64,000 bases of DNA from Pelagibacteraceae bacterium AG-470-E16 (GTDB lineage Bacteria > Pseudomonadota > Alphaproteobacteria > Pelagibacterales > Pelagibacteraceae), in NCBI GenBank assembly GCA_003209195.1, contig QCSF01000005.1, positions 1 through 64,000 of the forward strand, given 5' to 3'. The notes beneath the pieces are model-generated. The model saw nothing but the letters and a program-made list of their open reading frames with translations, was not told the origin of the DNA and did no database searches. Position numbers and translations under genes: made by a program. Positions 8,292 through 16,466 of this stretch are shown in pieces; positions within the stretch are counted from its first letter, which is position 1; every line of letters starts with the position of its first letter.

Positions 8292-9848
8292 ATGAAAAAA
8301 ATTACAAAGGCTTTAATTTCAGTATTTGACAAAACAAATTTAGATGTAGTTTTAGAAATTTTAAAAAAGTATAATATAAAAATTATTAGCACAGGTGGAA
8401 CATATAAGTTCATTAAAAGTAAAGGCTATGAATGCACAGAAATATCCAAATATACAGGCTCACCAGAGATTTTGGGTGGACGTTTAAAAACAATTCATCC
8501 TAAAATTCATGGTGGGTTGCTCTGTGATGAACAAAAAAAAAATCACAAAAAAGAAATGGCAGAAAATCAAATACAACAAATTAATCTTGTAATTGTAAAT
8601 CTTTACCCATTTGAAAATAAATTATTAGACATTAACATTTCTACTGAAGAAATGATTGAAAATATCGATATAGGAGGTCCTTCTATACTTCGTTCCGCAT
8701 CAAAAAATTTCAAATATATAACTGTGATTCCATCAATAAATTATTATGATGAACTTTTAAAAGAGCTAAACAACAATGATGGATCAACAACACTTAAATT
8801 TAGAGAAAAAATGTCAATGCTCTCATTTGGTGAAACAGCATATTATGATAGTTTAATATCAAATTGGATGTCACGTAATTCTCATATCAAATTTTTAGAG
8901 AAAAAAACTATACCTGGTAAACTAATTAAGAAACTTAGATATGGGGAAAACCCACATCAAGAAAGTTGCATTTATGAAATTATAAATGAAAAAAAAGGTT
9001 TTTCTAATTTAGAACAACTTCAAGGTAAAGAATTAAGTCATAATAATTATCTTGACTCTTATAATGCATATTTACTGATAAATGATTTTCATAATAACGA
9101 AAAAATTTGTACAATAATTAAACATAATAATCCTTGCGGTTGTGCATCAAATGAGGATAGTCTCGCAACTTATCAAAATGCTTTAAATGGTGATCCTATT
9201 AGCGCATTTGGTGGCGTGGTTGCTTTTAACTATGAAATTAATGATAAAATAGCAACTGAATTAATTAAAATGTTTTATGAAGTAATATTATGTCCTAATA
9301 TAACTTATGCAGCAAAAAAAATTTTAGCAACAAGGAAAAGTCTTCGAGTAATAAAGTATAAAGTTCCCATGAAAACATCAAACTTATCTTCGACATTCAT
9401 GCAAAAAACTTTTCTCGTGCAAGATGAGAACGTATCTTCTATCGAAAAAAAAAATTTGAAAATAGTTACAAAATTAAAACCCACTGACAAAGAAATCGAA
9501 AATTTAATATTTGCACATCAAGTTTGTAAACATGTCAAATCAAATGCAATAGTGATTACTAATGACAAAAAAACCATAGGGATTGGTGCTGGCCAAACAA
9601 GTAGGGTCGGATCAGCAGAAATTGCGTGTAAAAATGCAAAAAAATTTTTCCCAAAAGAGATAGCAGGATCTCATGCTGCATCTGACGCTTTTTTTCCATT
9701 TGCTGATGGATTAGAAAATTTAATACAATCTGGCGTAAAATCTATAATTCAACCTGGTGGTTCTATAAAAGATCAAGAAGTAATAGATGCTGCAAATAAA
9801 GCAGGTATATCTATGGTGTTTACTGGTATAAGAAATTTTAAACATTAA
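8292..9848 (+). CDS. purH: Bifunctional AICAR transformylase / IMP cyclohydrolase
   Basis: 518 residues, full length. Catalyses the last two steps of IMP synthesis. N-terminal MGS-like cyclohydrolase domain (ISTGGTYKFI, GGRLKTIHPKIHGG) at about 1-190. The C-terminal transformylase has KHNNPCGCAS near 277 and SDAFFPFADG near 458. The coding strand contains two A10 tracts (8533-8542 and 9445-9454) that stay in frame. The 3' end overlaps the convergent pterin dehydratase gene by 11 bp. The start ATG at 8292 gives the usual MKKITKALISVFDK beginning. Confidence 0.97.
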   Translation: MKKITKALISVFDKTNLDVVLEILKKYNIKIISTGGTYKFIKSKGYECTEISKYTGSPEILGGRLKTIHPKIHGGLLCDEQKKNHKKEMAENQIQQINLVIVNLYPFENKLLDINISTEEMIENIDIGGPSILRSASKNFKYITVIPSINYYDELLKELNNNDGSTTLKFREKMSMLSFGETAYYDSLISNWMSRNSHIKFLEKKTIPGKLIKKLRYGENPHQESCIYEIINEKKGFSNLEQLQGKELSHNNYLDSYNAYLLINDFHNNEKICTIIKHNNPCGCASNEDSLATYQNALNGDPISAFGGVVAFNYEINDKIATELIKMFYEVILCPNITYAAKKILATRKSLRVIKYKVPMKTSNLSSTFMQKTFLVQDENVSSIEKKNLKIVTKLKPTDKEIENLIFAHQVCKHVKSNAIVITNDKKTIGIGAGQTSRVGSAEIACKNAKKFFPKEIAGSHAASDAFFPFADGLENLIQSGVKSIIQPGGSIKDQEVIDAANKAGISMVFTGIRNFKH

Positions 9849-10179
9849 TCTTATCAATTTTAGCTGCAAGTATAAAATCACTTTCTGCAAGACCGTTAAT
9901 GGCATGAGTACAAATAATTATATTAGCGTAGCCCCACCCAAATTTTAGATCTGGATGATGATTTTCCTCTTCAGCTATATCAGATACTTTGTTAATAAAA
10001 TTTAGACTTAATTCAAAATTTTTAAATTTCAAATCTTTTGTTAAATAAAAATTTCCTTTCTCGTCTTTTTTATAATTCCAATTGTTAATTTTTTTAATAT
10101 AAATTTGAATTTCATTCTCTTTAAATGCTGGAATTTCACCAGAACAAGGTACACATTTTTTTTTTGATAAATCACTCAT
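9838..10179 (-). CDS. phhB: Pterin-4a-carbinolamine dehydratase
   Basis: 113 residues. Dehydrates 4a-hydroxytetrahydropterin, recycling the cofactor of aromatic amino acid hydroxylases. The fold's active-site motif is visible as EENHHPDLKFGWGYANI near 71-87, with the catalytic histidines. The core is preceded by a short CxxC-containing N terminus (KCVPCSGE), common in this family. Its start touches the stop of the hydrolase gene upstream on the same strand, so the two are translationally coupled. No phenylalanine hydroxylase is in the window, so the cellular substrate is open. Confidence 0.9.
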   Translation of the reverse strand: MSDLSKKKCVPCSGEIPAFKENEIQIYIKKINNWNYKKDEKGNFYLTKDLKFKNFELSLNFINKVSDIAEEENHHPDLKFGWGYANIIICTHAINGLAESDFILAAKIDKINV

Positions 10180-11072
10180 TATAAAAACTTATAGAACCAT
10201 TCTGTTATTTTTTCAGGTTTCTCTTCTTGTAAATAATGACCGCAATCCAAACCTTCTCCGGTAACTTTTTGGTGACTATATTGTTGCCATACATTTAAAA
10301 CATCGCCCCATATTTTGCCGGTATCACTTTTTTCTCCCCATAATACAAGTATTGGACATTTAATTTTATTATTATTTTCAAAATCTTTATTATCATGCTC
10401 AAGATCACAAGATGGTGACGCTCTATAATCTTCACATGATGCTCTAATAGTTTTAAAATTAAAACATCTGACATACTCATCAAATGTATCTTTACAAAAT
10501 TCTAGACTTGATCCCCTTTTAGATAATTTTTTTTGCATATAATACTTAGCGGATACTGACGATAATAATTTTTCAGGTAAATCATAAGGCTGCATCATCA
10601 ATAACCAATGCCATTTTGTCATTGCCCAGTTTTTTTTTTGAACAGTCCAAATGTGTCTATTTGGCATTATATCAAAAATTCCGACTTTAAGGATTTTATC
10701 TGGGTAATCTAAGCACATTCTGTGAGAAGTTCTGGCACCTCTATCGTGCCCAACTACCTTAAAATCATCGAAACCTAATTCTTTCATCAGATATGTTTGA
10801 TCACTAGCCATTGCTCTAAAAGAGTAATTAATATGGTTTTCACCACCATCTTCAGGACCGATACTTTCTCCATAACCTCTTAAATCTGAAGCGACAACGT
10901 AAAATCTACTTTTTAAATCATCAACTACTTTATGCCATGTAACATGTGACATCGGATTACCGTGTAATAATAATAATGGTTCACCTTTTCCACCATGTCT
11001 AAAAACAATATTAGCTTTGCCAAAACCTTGGTCTTTAATAGTTATTAGATCTTTTTTAAATCCGGAAAACAT
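10179..11072 (-). CDS. Alpha/beta hydrolase of the haloacetate (fluoroacetate) dehalogenase type
   Basis: 297 residues. An alpha/beta-hydrolase with an aspartate nucleophile: GHDRGAR places Asp at 110, and HGNP at 37-40 forms the oxyanion hole. The general-base His is H279 in DCGHYLQEE. The halide-binding residues known from fluoroacetate dehalogenases also appear in place: His155-Trp156 in KWHWLLMMQPYDLPE and Tyr216 in CEDYRA. It could hydrolyse haloacetates or a related small acid. Epoxide hydrolases share the Asp nucleophile, but the HW/Y set favours dehalogenase. It is coupled to the pterin dehydratase gene, with no clear metabolic link. Confidence 0.82.
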   Translation of the reverse strand: MFSGFKKDLITIKDQGFGKANIVFRHGGKGEPLLLLHGNPMSHVTWHKVVDDLKSRFYVVASDLRGYGESIGPEDGGENHINYSFRAMASDQTYLMKELGFDDFKVVGHDRGARTSHRMCLDYPDKILKVGIFDIMPNRHIWTVQKKNWAMTKWHWLLMMQPYDLPEKLLSSVSAKYYMQKKLSKRGSSLEFCKDTFDEYVRCFNFKTIRASCEDYRASPSCDLEHDNKDFENNNKIKCPILVLWGEKSDTGKIWGDVLNVWQQYSHQKVTGEGLDCGHYLQEEKPEKITEWFYKFL

Positions 11073-11108
11073 TTTTTAATAAAATAAAATAAAATTTTCT
11101 TTTTAAAA

Positions 11109-11243
11109 TTAATAACCCCCTCCATCACCATCTCCGTCAATCTTTTCAAAATATTTATTTGTTTTTTTTAAGCCGTCTTTGGAGATATTGCTACAACCAG
11201 CAAACATTACAGATATAAAAATAAAAAAAATAATTGACTTCAT
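11109..11243 (-). CDS. Tiny lipoprotein
   Basis: 44 residues: a hydrophobic signal peptide ending in the lipobox FAGC, with the modified cysteine at residue 17. A short polar mature part follows, ending in the glycine/aspartate repeat DGDGDGGGY. No family is recognised. Similar small lipoproteins of unknown function are common in streamlined marine alphaproteobacteria. The lipobox is the main coding evidence; it is too short for strong codon statistics. Confidence 0.6.
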   Translation of the reverse strand: MKSIIFFIFISVMFAGCSNISKDGLKKTNKYFEKIDGDGDGGGY

Positions 11244-11314
11244 AAAATGATATTTTAAATATATTTTTTTTTGTAATATTTATCAACATTAATAAACGTA
11301 TAAGAAGAAGAAAA

Positions 11315-11518
11315 ATGAAATTTAATTTTGGAAAAATCTTACTAATTGGATTGACATTTACATTATCTATATCTTGTTTAATTGAAATATCAATTGAATT
11401 GAGCTTGCATACATTCGATGGCTTTTAATCTCACCATGGATTATTATTGTTTTTCATAGCAAATATGATTTATAGTTCTGGAGATTTTAAGAATGAATTT
11501 AAAAAAAAGTTTGATTAA
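11315..11518 (+). pseudogene. Two-span membrane ORF interrupted by one in-frame stop
   Basis: Starting at ATG 11315, with AGAAGAAG just upstream, 37 codons encode a hydrophobic segment with a possible lipobox-like LSISC, then TAA at 11426-11428. The same frame continues open for 29 more codons with a second hydrophobic helix (GLLLFFIANMIY) and a lysine-rich tail, ending at 11516-11518. Read through, it would be a typical ~67-residue two-span protein. So this is either a recently broken gene, a real 37-residue peptide, or a sequencing error. I do not recognise the family. Confidence 0.4.
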
Positions 11519-11581
11519 TTTTTATCAATATTTTTCACATACAAAAAATTTAAAAATAATCAAACCAAGACTAATAATCAA

Positions 11582-12031
11582 ATGGTAACTGAAAATATAA
11601 TTATTTTTTTTCTTGGATTAATAACAAGATTAATATTAGGATTTACAACTTACACTAAAAGTCTTGGTATAGAATTATCAAACACGAAAGCAGGAAATAG
11701 TTTTCAAAATGCGATAACTCCACCTTTATTTCCAATGATAGCAATATTAGTCTATGGGATTAGCTTTTGTGCTATTGCTTATTGTTTTTTACAAACTTCT
11801 TTTGTTTCTGGTTTGATTAATTTGATAATATATTTATCATCTCTGATAATTACAGGTGCTATATTTTTTATGCCAAATAAACTATCTCCACTAGCTAGGT
11901 TGTTTCATGACATTGTATTTAATTCAATGTTAGCACGTTACAATGATTGTAAAAAAAAAAATGATAAAACCAAAGCAGAAGAAATTAAAATATTACTGAA
12001 TAAATTTGAAGAAGCCTATAAAAAAAATTAA
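11582..12031 (+). CDS. Membrane protein of unknown function
   Basis: 149 residues with three to four hydrophobic helices (about 5-22, 48-70, 73-95) and a charged, coiled C-terminal tail (KKKNDKTKAEEIKILLNKFEEAYKK). No family recognised. It stands alone, with about 60 bp of AT-rich DNA before it and 90 bp after it that hold no further gene. The hydrophobic pattern and the long uninterrupted frame support real coding. Confidence 0.55.
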   Translation: MVTENIIIFFLGLITRLILGFTTYTKSLGIELSNTKAGNSFQNAITPPLFPMIAILVYGISFCAIAYCFLQTSFVSGLINLIIYLSSLIITGAIFFMPNKLSPLARLFHDIVFNSMLARYNDCKKKNDKTKAEEIKILLNKFEEAYKKN

Positions 12032-12121
12032 AATCTTTTAATTAATTATTACAAATTAAATAAGAATAAATTTGTATTTAAAATAAAAGCAAATATAATT
12101 TAAACAATTAAATTATATATA

Positions 12122-12439
12122 ATGAAATTTTTGACAAATTTTTTGATAGTATTTTTATTTTTAATTTCAAATTCTTTTTCTAACGAAAATATTCTTAAAA
12201 GAGGAGAGAAAATTTTTTACGGAAAATCTGCTTGCTCTAATTGTCACCTATTAAATGCTGCAGATGGTAATAAAAGAAAAATGGATGTACAAAGAGTTAT
12301 GGAGATTGTAACTAATGGCTACGGTGTAATGCCTGCCTATAAAAATATACTTTCCGAAAAAGATATTAAGGCTGTGGCAATTTATATATCTAAGGTTTCT
12401 AAGAATTGGAAAAATAAATTAAGTTCTTTTATTCAATAA
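12122..12439 (+). CDS. Small periplasmic class I cytochrome c
   Basis: 105 residues. Signal peptide about 1-20 (cleavage near SFS-N). A heme-attachment motif CSNCH follows at 38-42, and an axial methionine lies in GVMPAY at about residue 70. Short monoheme c-type cytochromes of this kind shuttle electrons in the periplasm, for example between a dehydrogenase and cytochrome oxidase. No dedicated partner is adjacent; the next feature is a tRNA gene on the other strand. Confidence 0.85.
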   Translation: MKFLTNFLIVFLFLISNSFSNENILKRGEKIFYGKSACSNCHLLNAADGNKRKMDVQRVMEIVTNGYGVMPAYKNILSEKDIKAVAIYISKVSKNWKNKLSSFIQ

Positions 12440-12493
12440 TTAATTAAACAATTATTATGGTTTAATTATGAATTATTACAGTTTTATTTGTTG

Positions 12494-12568
12494 TGGAGCG
12501 GGTGAAGGGAATTGAACCCACGACCTAAACGTTGGCAACGTTTCGCTCTACCACTGAGCTACACCCGC
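12494..12568 (-). tRNA. tRNA-Gly (anticodon GCC)
   Basis: Read on the minus strand, the 7-bp acceptor stem GCGGGTG/CACCCGC closes a full cloverleaf. The D arm has GCTC-AGTGGTA-GAGC, the anticodon loop is TTGCCAA on the stem AACG/CGTT, and the T arm has GGTTCAATTCC. The CCA end is encoded in the genome (12494-12496). It stands between the cytochrome c and Lon-domain genes. Confidence 0.96.
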
Positions 12569-12621
12569 TTTTATATTTTTCTAAACTAATATTTATGTTA
12601 TAAATTTACAATACTAAATTT

Positions 12622-13278
12622 ATGAAAACAAAATTCAATAGTACAGATTTGCCTTTGGAATTGCCTATTTTTCCGTTAAGTAATGCAATTTTTTTTCCTA
12701 AGACTTTATTACCTTTAAATATTTTTGAGCAAAAATATAAGCAAATGACTGAACATGCGGTCGTTGGAAATAACTTAATAGGAATGGTTCAGTCAAATCA
12801 AAAAATTACCTCAAATGGTTTACCAGAAGTTTATAAAATTGGATGTGTTGGATATATAGAATATCATTCAAAAACTCCCGACGGTCGTTATCTCATAAAC
12901 CTCAAGGGTATATCTCGATTTAAAATAGAAAGAGAGATAAATACTAAAAATTTATATAGAAAATTTAAGGTAAATTATAATGATTATTCTGATGATCTTA
13001 ATCAAGATATAAAGGTTCAAATAAACACTATAGATTTAATAAAAAAAACAAAAAAACTATTTCAAAAACACCAACTTTCTACAAATTGGAAAATTGTAGA
13101 AAAAGTTGAGCCTTCTCAATTAATTAATTCTCTTGCAATGATTTGTCCTTTTACAATTAGTGAGAAACAAAGGTTATTAGAGACGAAGGACATTAAAGAT
13201 AGAAATCATATTTTAAATCAAATAATTAACTTTTATATTTTGGGTAATAATAATGAAGAAAGTAGGAATATACATTGA
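12622..13278 (+). CDS. Stand-alone Lon N-terminal (LON substrate-binding) domain protein
   Basis: 218 residues, starting ELPIFPLSNAIFFPKTLLPL after a short leader. This is the characteristic beginning of the Lon substrate-binding domain (PUA-like), here without ATPase or protease parts. Alphaproteobacteria often carry such a protein; its substrate and biochemical role are not established. Its TGA overlaps the ATG of the Trm112-like gene, so the pair is translationally coupled. Confidence 0.85.
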   Translation: MKTKFNSTDLPLELPIFPLSNAIFFPKTLLPLNIFEQKYKQMTEHAVVGNNLIGMVQSNQKITSNGLPEVYKIGCVGYIEYHSKTPDGRYLINLKGISRFKIEREINTKNLYRKFKVNYNDYSDDLNQDIKVQINTIDLIKKTKKLFQKHQLSTNWKIVEKVEPSQLINSLAMICPFTISEKQRLLETKDIKDRNHILNQIINFYILGNNNEESRNIH

Positions 13279-13448
13279 TGAAAATAAATAAAGAAATTTT
13301 AGAAATAATAGTATGTCCATTGTCAAAAGAAAAATTAATTTATGATGAAATTAATCAGTGTTTGATAGCAAAAAATTCTAAATTAGCTTATCCAATTAAA
13401 AATGGTATTCCAATTATGATTGTAGAAGAAGCTAAAAGTCTAGATTAA
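13278..13448 (+). CDS. Trm112/UPF0434-like small protein
   Basis: 56 residues. [13 protein letters not shown] near 8-20 and [18 protein letters not shown] near 37-54 match the UPF0434/YcaR (Trm112-like) family. That family resembles the activator subunit of tRNA and protein methyltransferases, though the bacterial role is not fixed. Only one cysteine of the possible zinc motif is present. It begins inside the stop codon of the Lon-domain gene and ends 4 bp inside the convergent rho stop, fixing both boundaries. Confidence 0.85.
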   Translation: MKINKEILEIIVCPLSKEKLIYDEINQCLIAKNSKLAYPIKNGIPIMIVEEAKSLD

Positions 13449-14713
13449 CCTTTGTTCATTGAGTCAAAAAACTCAGGGTTGTTTTTTGTATCTCTTAATT
13501 TACCAATTAGGAATTCTATGGCATCCATAGAACCCATCGGATTTATTATTCTTCTAAGTACATTCATTTTTGATAATTCGTCTTTTTCGAATAAAAGTTC
13601 TTCTTTTCTTGTTCCTGATTTGGCGACATCAATTGCTGGGTAAGTTCTTTTGTCGGCAACTTTACGGTCTAAGACAACTTCTGAATTTCCCGTACCTTTA
13701 AATTCTTCAAAAATAACCTCGTCCATTCTAGAACCTGTTTCAATTAAAGCTGTGGATATTATTGTTAATGAACCTCCTTCTTCTATATTTCTTGCTGCTC
13801 CAAAAAATCTTTTTGGTCTTTGCAATGCATTTGCATCAACTCCACCTGTTAAAACCTTTCCAGAGCTTGGGACAACTGCATTATAAGCCCTTCCTAATCT
13901 TGTGATTGAATCTAGTAGTATAACTACATCCTTTTTATGTTCACATAATCTTTTCGCTTTTTCAATTACCATTTCAGCGACTTGAACATGTCGTTGAGCC
14001 GGTTCGTCAAATGTTGAACTTACAACTTCCCCTTTTACAGTTCTTTGCATGTCTGTTACTTCTTCAGGCCTCTCGTCAATTAACAAAACTATTAAATATA
14101 TTTCGGGATGATTGGCTGTGATAGAATTTGCTATATTTTGTAAAATTACTGTTTTTCCCGTTCGTGGTGGAGCAACAATTAAAGACCTTTGACCTTTTCC
14201 AATTGGTGCAACCAAATCTATTACACGTGCTGTAACATCTGTTTTTCGCTCGGTTTTTATCTTTTCAATTTCAAGCTTAATTTTTTCTTCAGGATATAAA
14301 GGAGTTAAATTATCAAAATTAATTTTATGTTTAGCTTTTTCAGGATTTTCGAAATTTATTTTATTTACTTTTAATAAAGCAAAGTATCTTTCTTGATCTT
14401 TTGGTGCTCTGATTTCTCCTTCAACAGTATCTCCTTTTCTTATTCCAAATCTACGAATTTGACTTGGGCTTACATATATATCATCTGGGCCAGGTAAATA
14501 ATTTGATTCTATAGCTCTTAAGAATCCAAATCCATCTTGTAACGTTTCTAAAACTCCAGTAGCAGTTATTTGCTCGCCCTTTTCTGCTAATTTCTTTAAT
14601 ATTGAAAATAATATTTCTTGTTTTCTAAGAGTGCTGGGATTTTCAATTCCAAGTTTTTCTGCTTGTGATATTAAATCAGCTGGAGTTTTGTCTTTAAGTT
14701 GTTGTAAATTCAT
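13445..14713 (-). CDS. rho: Transcription termination factor Rho
   Basis: 422 residues, the normal length. A hexameric RNA helicase that releases transcripts. N-terminal cold-shock-like RNA-binding domain ([22 protein letters not shown] near 66-87). RecA-type motor with Walker A APPRTGKT near 181-188 and Walker [17 protein letters not shown]. The gene is monocistronic and leaves from the very AT-rich 348-bp gap shared with the divergent PPDK-regulator gene. An 18-bp palindrome about 40 bp upstream could be involved in its control. The scarcity of intrinsic terminators in this window fits reliance on Rho. Confidence 0.97.
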   Translation of the reverse strand: MNLQQLKDKTPADLISQAEKLGIENPSTLRKQEILFSILKKLAEKGEQITATGVLETLQDGFGFLRAIESNYLPGPDDIYVSPSQIRRFGIRKGDTVEGEIRAPKDQERYFALLKVNKINFENPEKAKHKINFDNLTPLYPEEKIKLEIEKIKTERKTDVTARVIDLVAPIGKGQRSLIVAPPRTGKTVILQNIANSITANHPEIYLIVLLIDERPEEVTDMQRTVKGEVVSSTFDEPAQRHVQVAEMVIEKAKRLCEHKKDVVILLDSITRLGRAYNAVVPSSGKVLTGGVDANALQRPKRFFGAARNIEEGGSLTIISTALIETGSRMDEVIFEEFKGTGNSEVVLDRKVADKRTYPAIDVAKSGTRKEELLFEKDELSKMNVLRRIINPMGSMDAIEFLIGKLRDTKNNPEFFDSMNKG

Positions 14714-15061
14714 AGAGAAAATAATGAAGAAAATATCTTTATAACTAATTTAATTTACTATTGCAATAGTAATTAATTATTAAATTTATAACTTAAATAT
14801 TTAAAGTTTATATTTATTATTTGTTTTAGTAGATATGGTTAATATTGGTGCTAACTTTTTAATAAGACTTTATACAATTTGATAAACACTAAAATTCTAT
14901 TTTTTCTATGTTTTTTATAATTATTAACAAAATTATAATTAGTAGAATAAAGTTATTAAAAATAATAAATATTTTATAATTATGTACTAATATTTTATAA
15001 GTTTGATATTTTAATAATTCATTTGATATAAGATTGTTATTAAAAATTTATAAACAACTTT
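14714..15061. other. 348-bp intergenic region of about 13% G+C, candidate replication origin
   Basis: No gene is seen here. By hand count 45 of 348 bases are G or C, far below the flanking genes. It lies between divergent rho and the PPDK/PEPS regulator-maf-aroE-coaE-dnaQ block. That is the place where many alphaproteobacteria, for example Caulobacter, have oriC (usually with hemE, missing here). Only near-matches to the DnaA box TTATNCACA are found: TTATTAACA at 14921-14929 and TTATAAACA at 15048-15056, each one mismatch. A parS site about 19 kb away supports origin proximity. The origin assignment is inference. Confidence 0.45.
14755..14772. promoter_or_regulatory. Perfect 18-bp palindrome upstream of rho
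   Basis: TTACTATTGCAATAGTAA is a perfect inverted repeat with no spacer, 42 bp upstream of the rho ATG. It could be an operator for rho, a site for an origin-binding protein, or part of the 5' leader. There is no T tract to make it a terminator. Nothing else identifies it. Confidence 0.4.
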
Positions 15062-15886
15062 ATGAACAAAACTTTTGATTTTTTTTTAGTATCAGATTCT
15101 ACAGGGGAAACTTTAGACAGGATATATCTTGCTTTAAAAGCACAGTTTCCTGATAATAATTATAAAATTCATCACTTTGCATTTATGAGAACAACAACTC
15201 AAACGGCAACTTTAATCGAGGCTTGTAAAAAAGTAAAAAACCCAATTATACTTTATACTTTAGTAGAAAAACAAACCACTAATCATATTATAAATGAATG
15301 TAAAACATTTGATATTCCTTGTTTTGGTTTACTAGATTATTTAATACCACAATTTGAAAAAATTTTTTCGCAGAAAGCAACTTTAAAACCAAGCGGCCAA
15401 CATCAGCTTAATACTGAATACTACAACAAAATCGAGGCTATTCAATTTACTTTAGAACACGATGATGGTCAAAAAGTTGATACAGCGATTAATGCTGATA
15501 TCATAATATTTGGAGTAAGCAGAACGAGCAAAACACCAACTTCTATCTATCTAGGAGAAAGAGGGTATAAAGTTTCAAATATTCCTTTAGTCCTTCATCA
15601 AAAACCACCTGTATTTATTTTTAAATCTAATGCTGTTAAAATAGGTTTAACAATAGATCCGATAAGGCTTTCAGATGTTAGAAAAAACAGGATTAGTATT
15701 CTGAAAGATAAACAATCTTCCTCTTACATAAATATGAAAATTATTCAAAAAGAAATTCAAGAAGCAAAAAAATTATTTTTACAAAACAAAATACCATACA
15801 TAGATGTAACAAGAAAATCTGTTGAAGAGACAGCTGCCTCAATAATTAAAATTTTTGAAATTAGTCAAGAGAAAAAGAATGCTTAA
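15062..15886 (+). CDS. Bifunctional kinase/pyrophosphorylase regulating PPDK or PEP synthase
   Basis: 274 residues of the DUF299/RP family, which reversibly phosphorylates a threonine of pyruvate phosphate dikinase or PEP synthetase. The opening FFLVSDSTGETLDRIYLAL is diagnostic, and the P-loop GVSRTSKTPTSIYL lies at about 153-166. Which dikinase is the target cannot be read here; alphaproteobacteria usually have PPDK. The last 8 bases overlap maf, starting a tight run to dnaQ. The gene heads rightward away from the AT-rich gap. Confidence 0.93.
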   Translation: MNKTFDFFLVSDSTGETLDRIYLALKAQFPDNNYKIHHFAFMRTTTQTATLIEACKKVKNPIILYTLVEKQTTNHIINECKTFDIPCFGLLDYLIPQFEKIFSQKATLKPSGQHQLNTEYYNKIEAIQFTLEHDDGQKVDTAINADIIIFGVSRTSKTPTSIYLGERGYKVSNIPLVLHQKPPVFIFKSNAVKIGLTIDPIRLSDVRKNRISILKDKQSSSYINMKIIQKEIQEAKKLFLQNKIPYIDVTRKSVEETAASIIKIFEISQEKKNA

Positions 15887-16466
15887 GATAATATTAGCTT
15901 CTAATAGTGAAATTAGATTAAAGATATTAAAAGATAATAATTTCCATGTTAAACAAGTACCATCAATGATTGATGAAGAAGAGGTAAAAATTTCTTTAAT
16001 TAACAATGGAGCAACATGTCTTCACATAGCAAAGAATTTATCAGAACTTAAAGCAAATAGAGTTAGTCTTAAATTTCAAGATGAGATTGTAATTGGAGCT
16101 GATCAAGTAATGGAAATTGATGGTAAAAATTACAGCAAGCCTAAAAACAAACTACAAGCAAAAAAAATTCTTAAATTACTAAATAATAATGAACATTACC
16201 TTCATTCTGCAATTTGTGTTTCAAAAGCAGGAAATATGATTTCTAATTTTCATGAAAGCTGTCTTCTTAAGATGAAAAATTTAAATGAAGCGGAAATAGA
16301 CAAATATATTGAAAATTTAGATTTAAATAAAATGTTACAATATGGAGTTTATCAAATAGAAGCTGGTGGTTCAGATCTTTTTACTAAAACACATGAAGAC
16401 ATGGAGGCCATAATGGGAATGCCGATGAAACAACTTAAACCATATTTAATTAATTTGAAAGTATGA
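15879..16466 (+). CDS. maf: Maf-like nucleotide pyrophosphatase
   Basis: 195 residues from ATG 15879 (MLKIILASNSEIRLKIL). This start gives the usual Maf N terminus; an upstream TTG at 15855 would add eight unlikely residues. Maf proteins hydrolyse non-canonical or modified NTPs (dTTP/UTP or m7GTP types) and have been linked to septation. Conserved ASxSxxR (ASNSEIR) near 7-13 and GADQVMEID near 71-79 are visible. It overlaps the kinase gene by 8 bp and aroE by 4 bp, a translationally coupled array. Confidence 0.94.
   Translation: MLKIILASNSEIRLKILKDNNFHVKQVPSMIDEEEVKISLINNGATCLHIAKNLSELKANRVSLKFQDEIVIGADQVMEIDGKNYSKPKNKLQAKKILKLLNNNEHYLHSAICVSKAGNMISNFHESCLLKMKNLNEAEIDKYIENLDLNKMLQYGVYQIEAGGSDLFTKTHEDMEAIMGMPMKQLKPYLINLKV

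Noticed and set aside
12032-12121. Possible small gene or RNA in the 90-bp gap before cytochrome c
   Set aside because: Almost pure A/T with no open frame of note and no stable structure; probably just promoter.
13452-13886. Open frames on the + strand opposite rho
   Set aside because: Shadow frames of the conserved Rho coding strand with no motif and no ribosome site.
14714-15061. Exact DnaA boxes in the candidate origin
   Set aside because: No perfect TTATNCACA or complement was found on reading both strands; only one-mismatch sequences, which are expected by chance in DNA this AT-rich.
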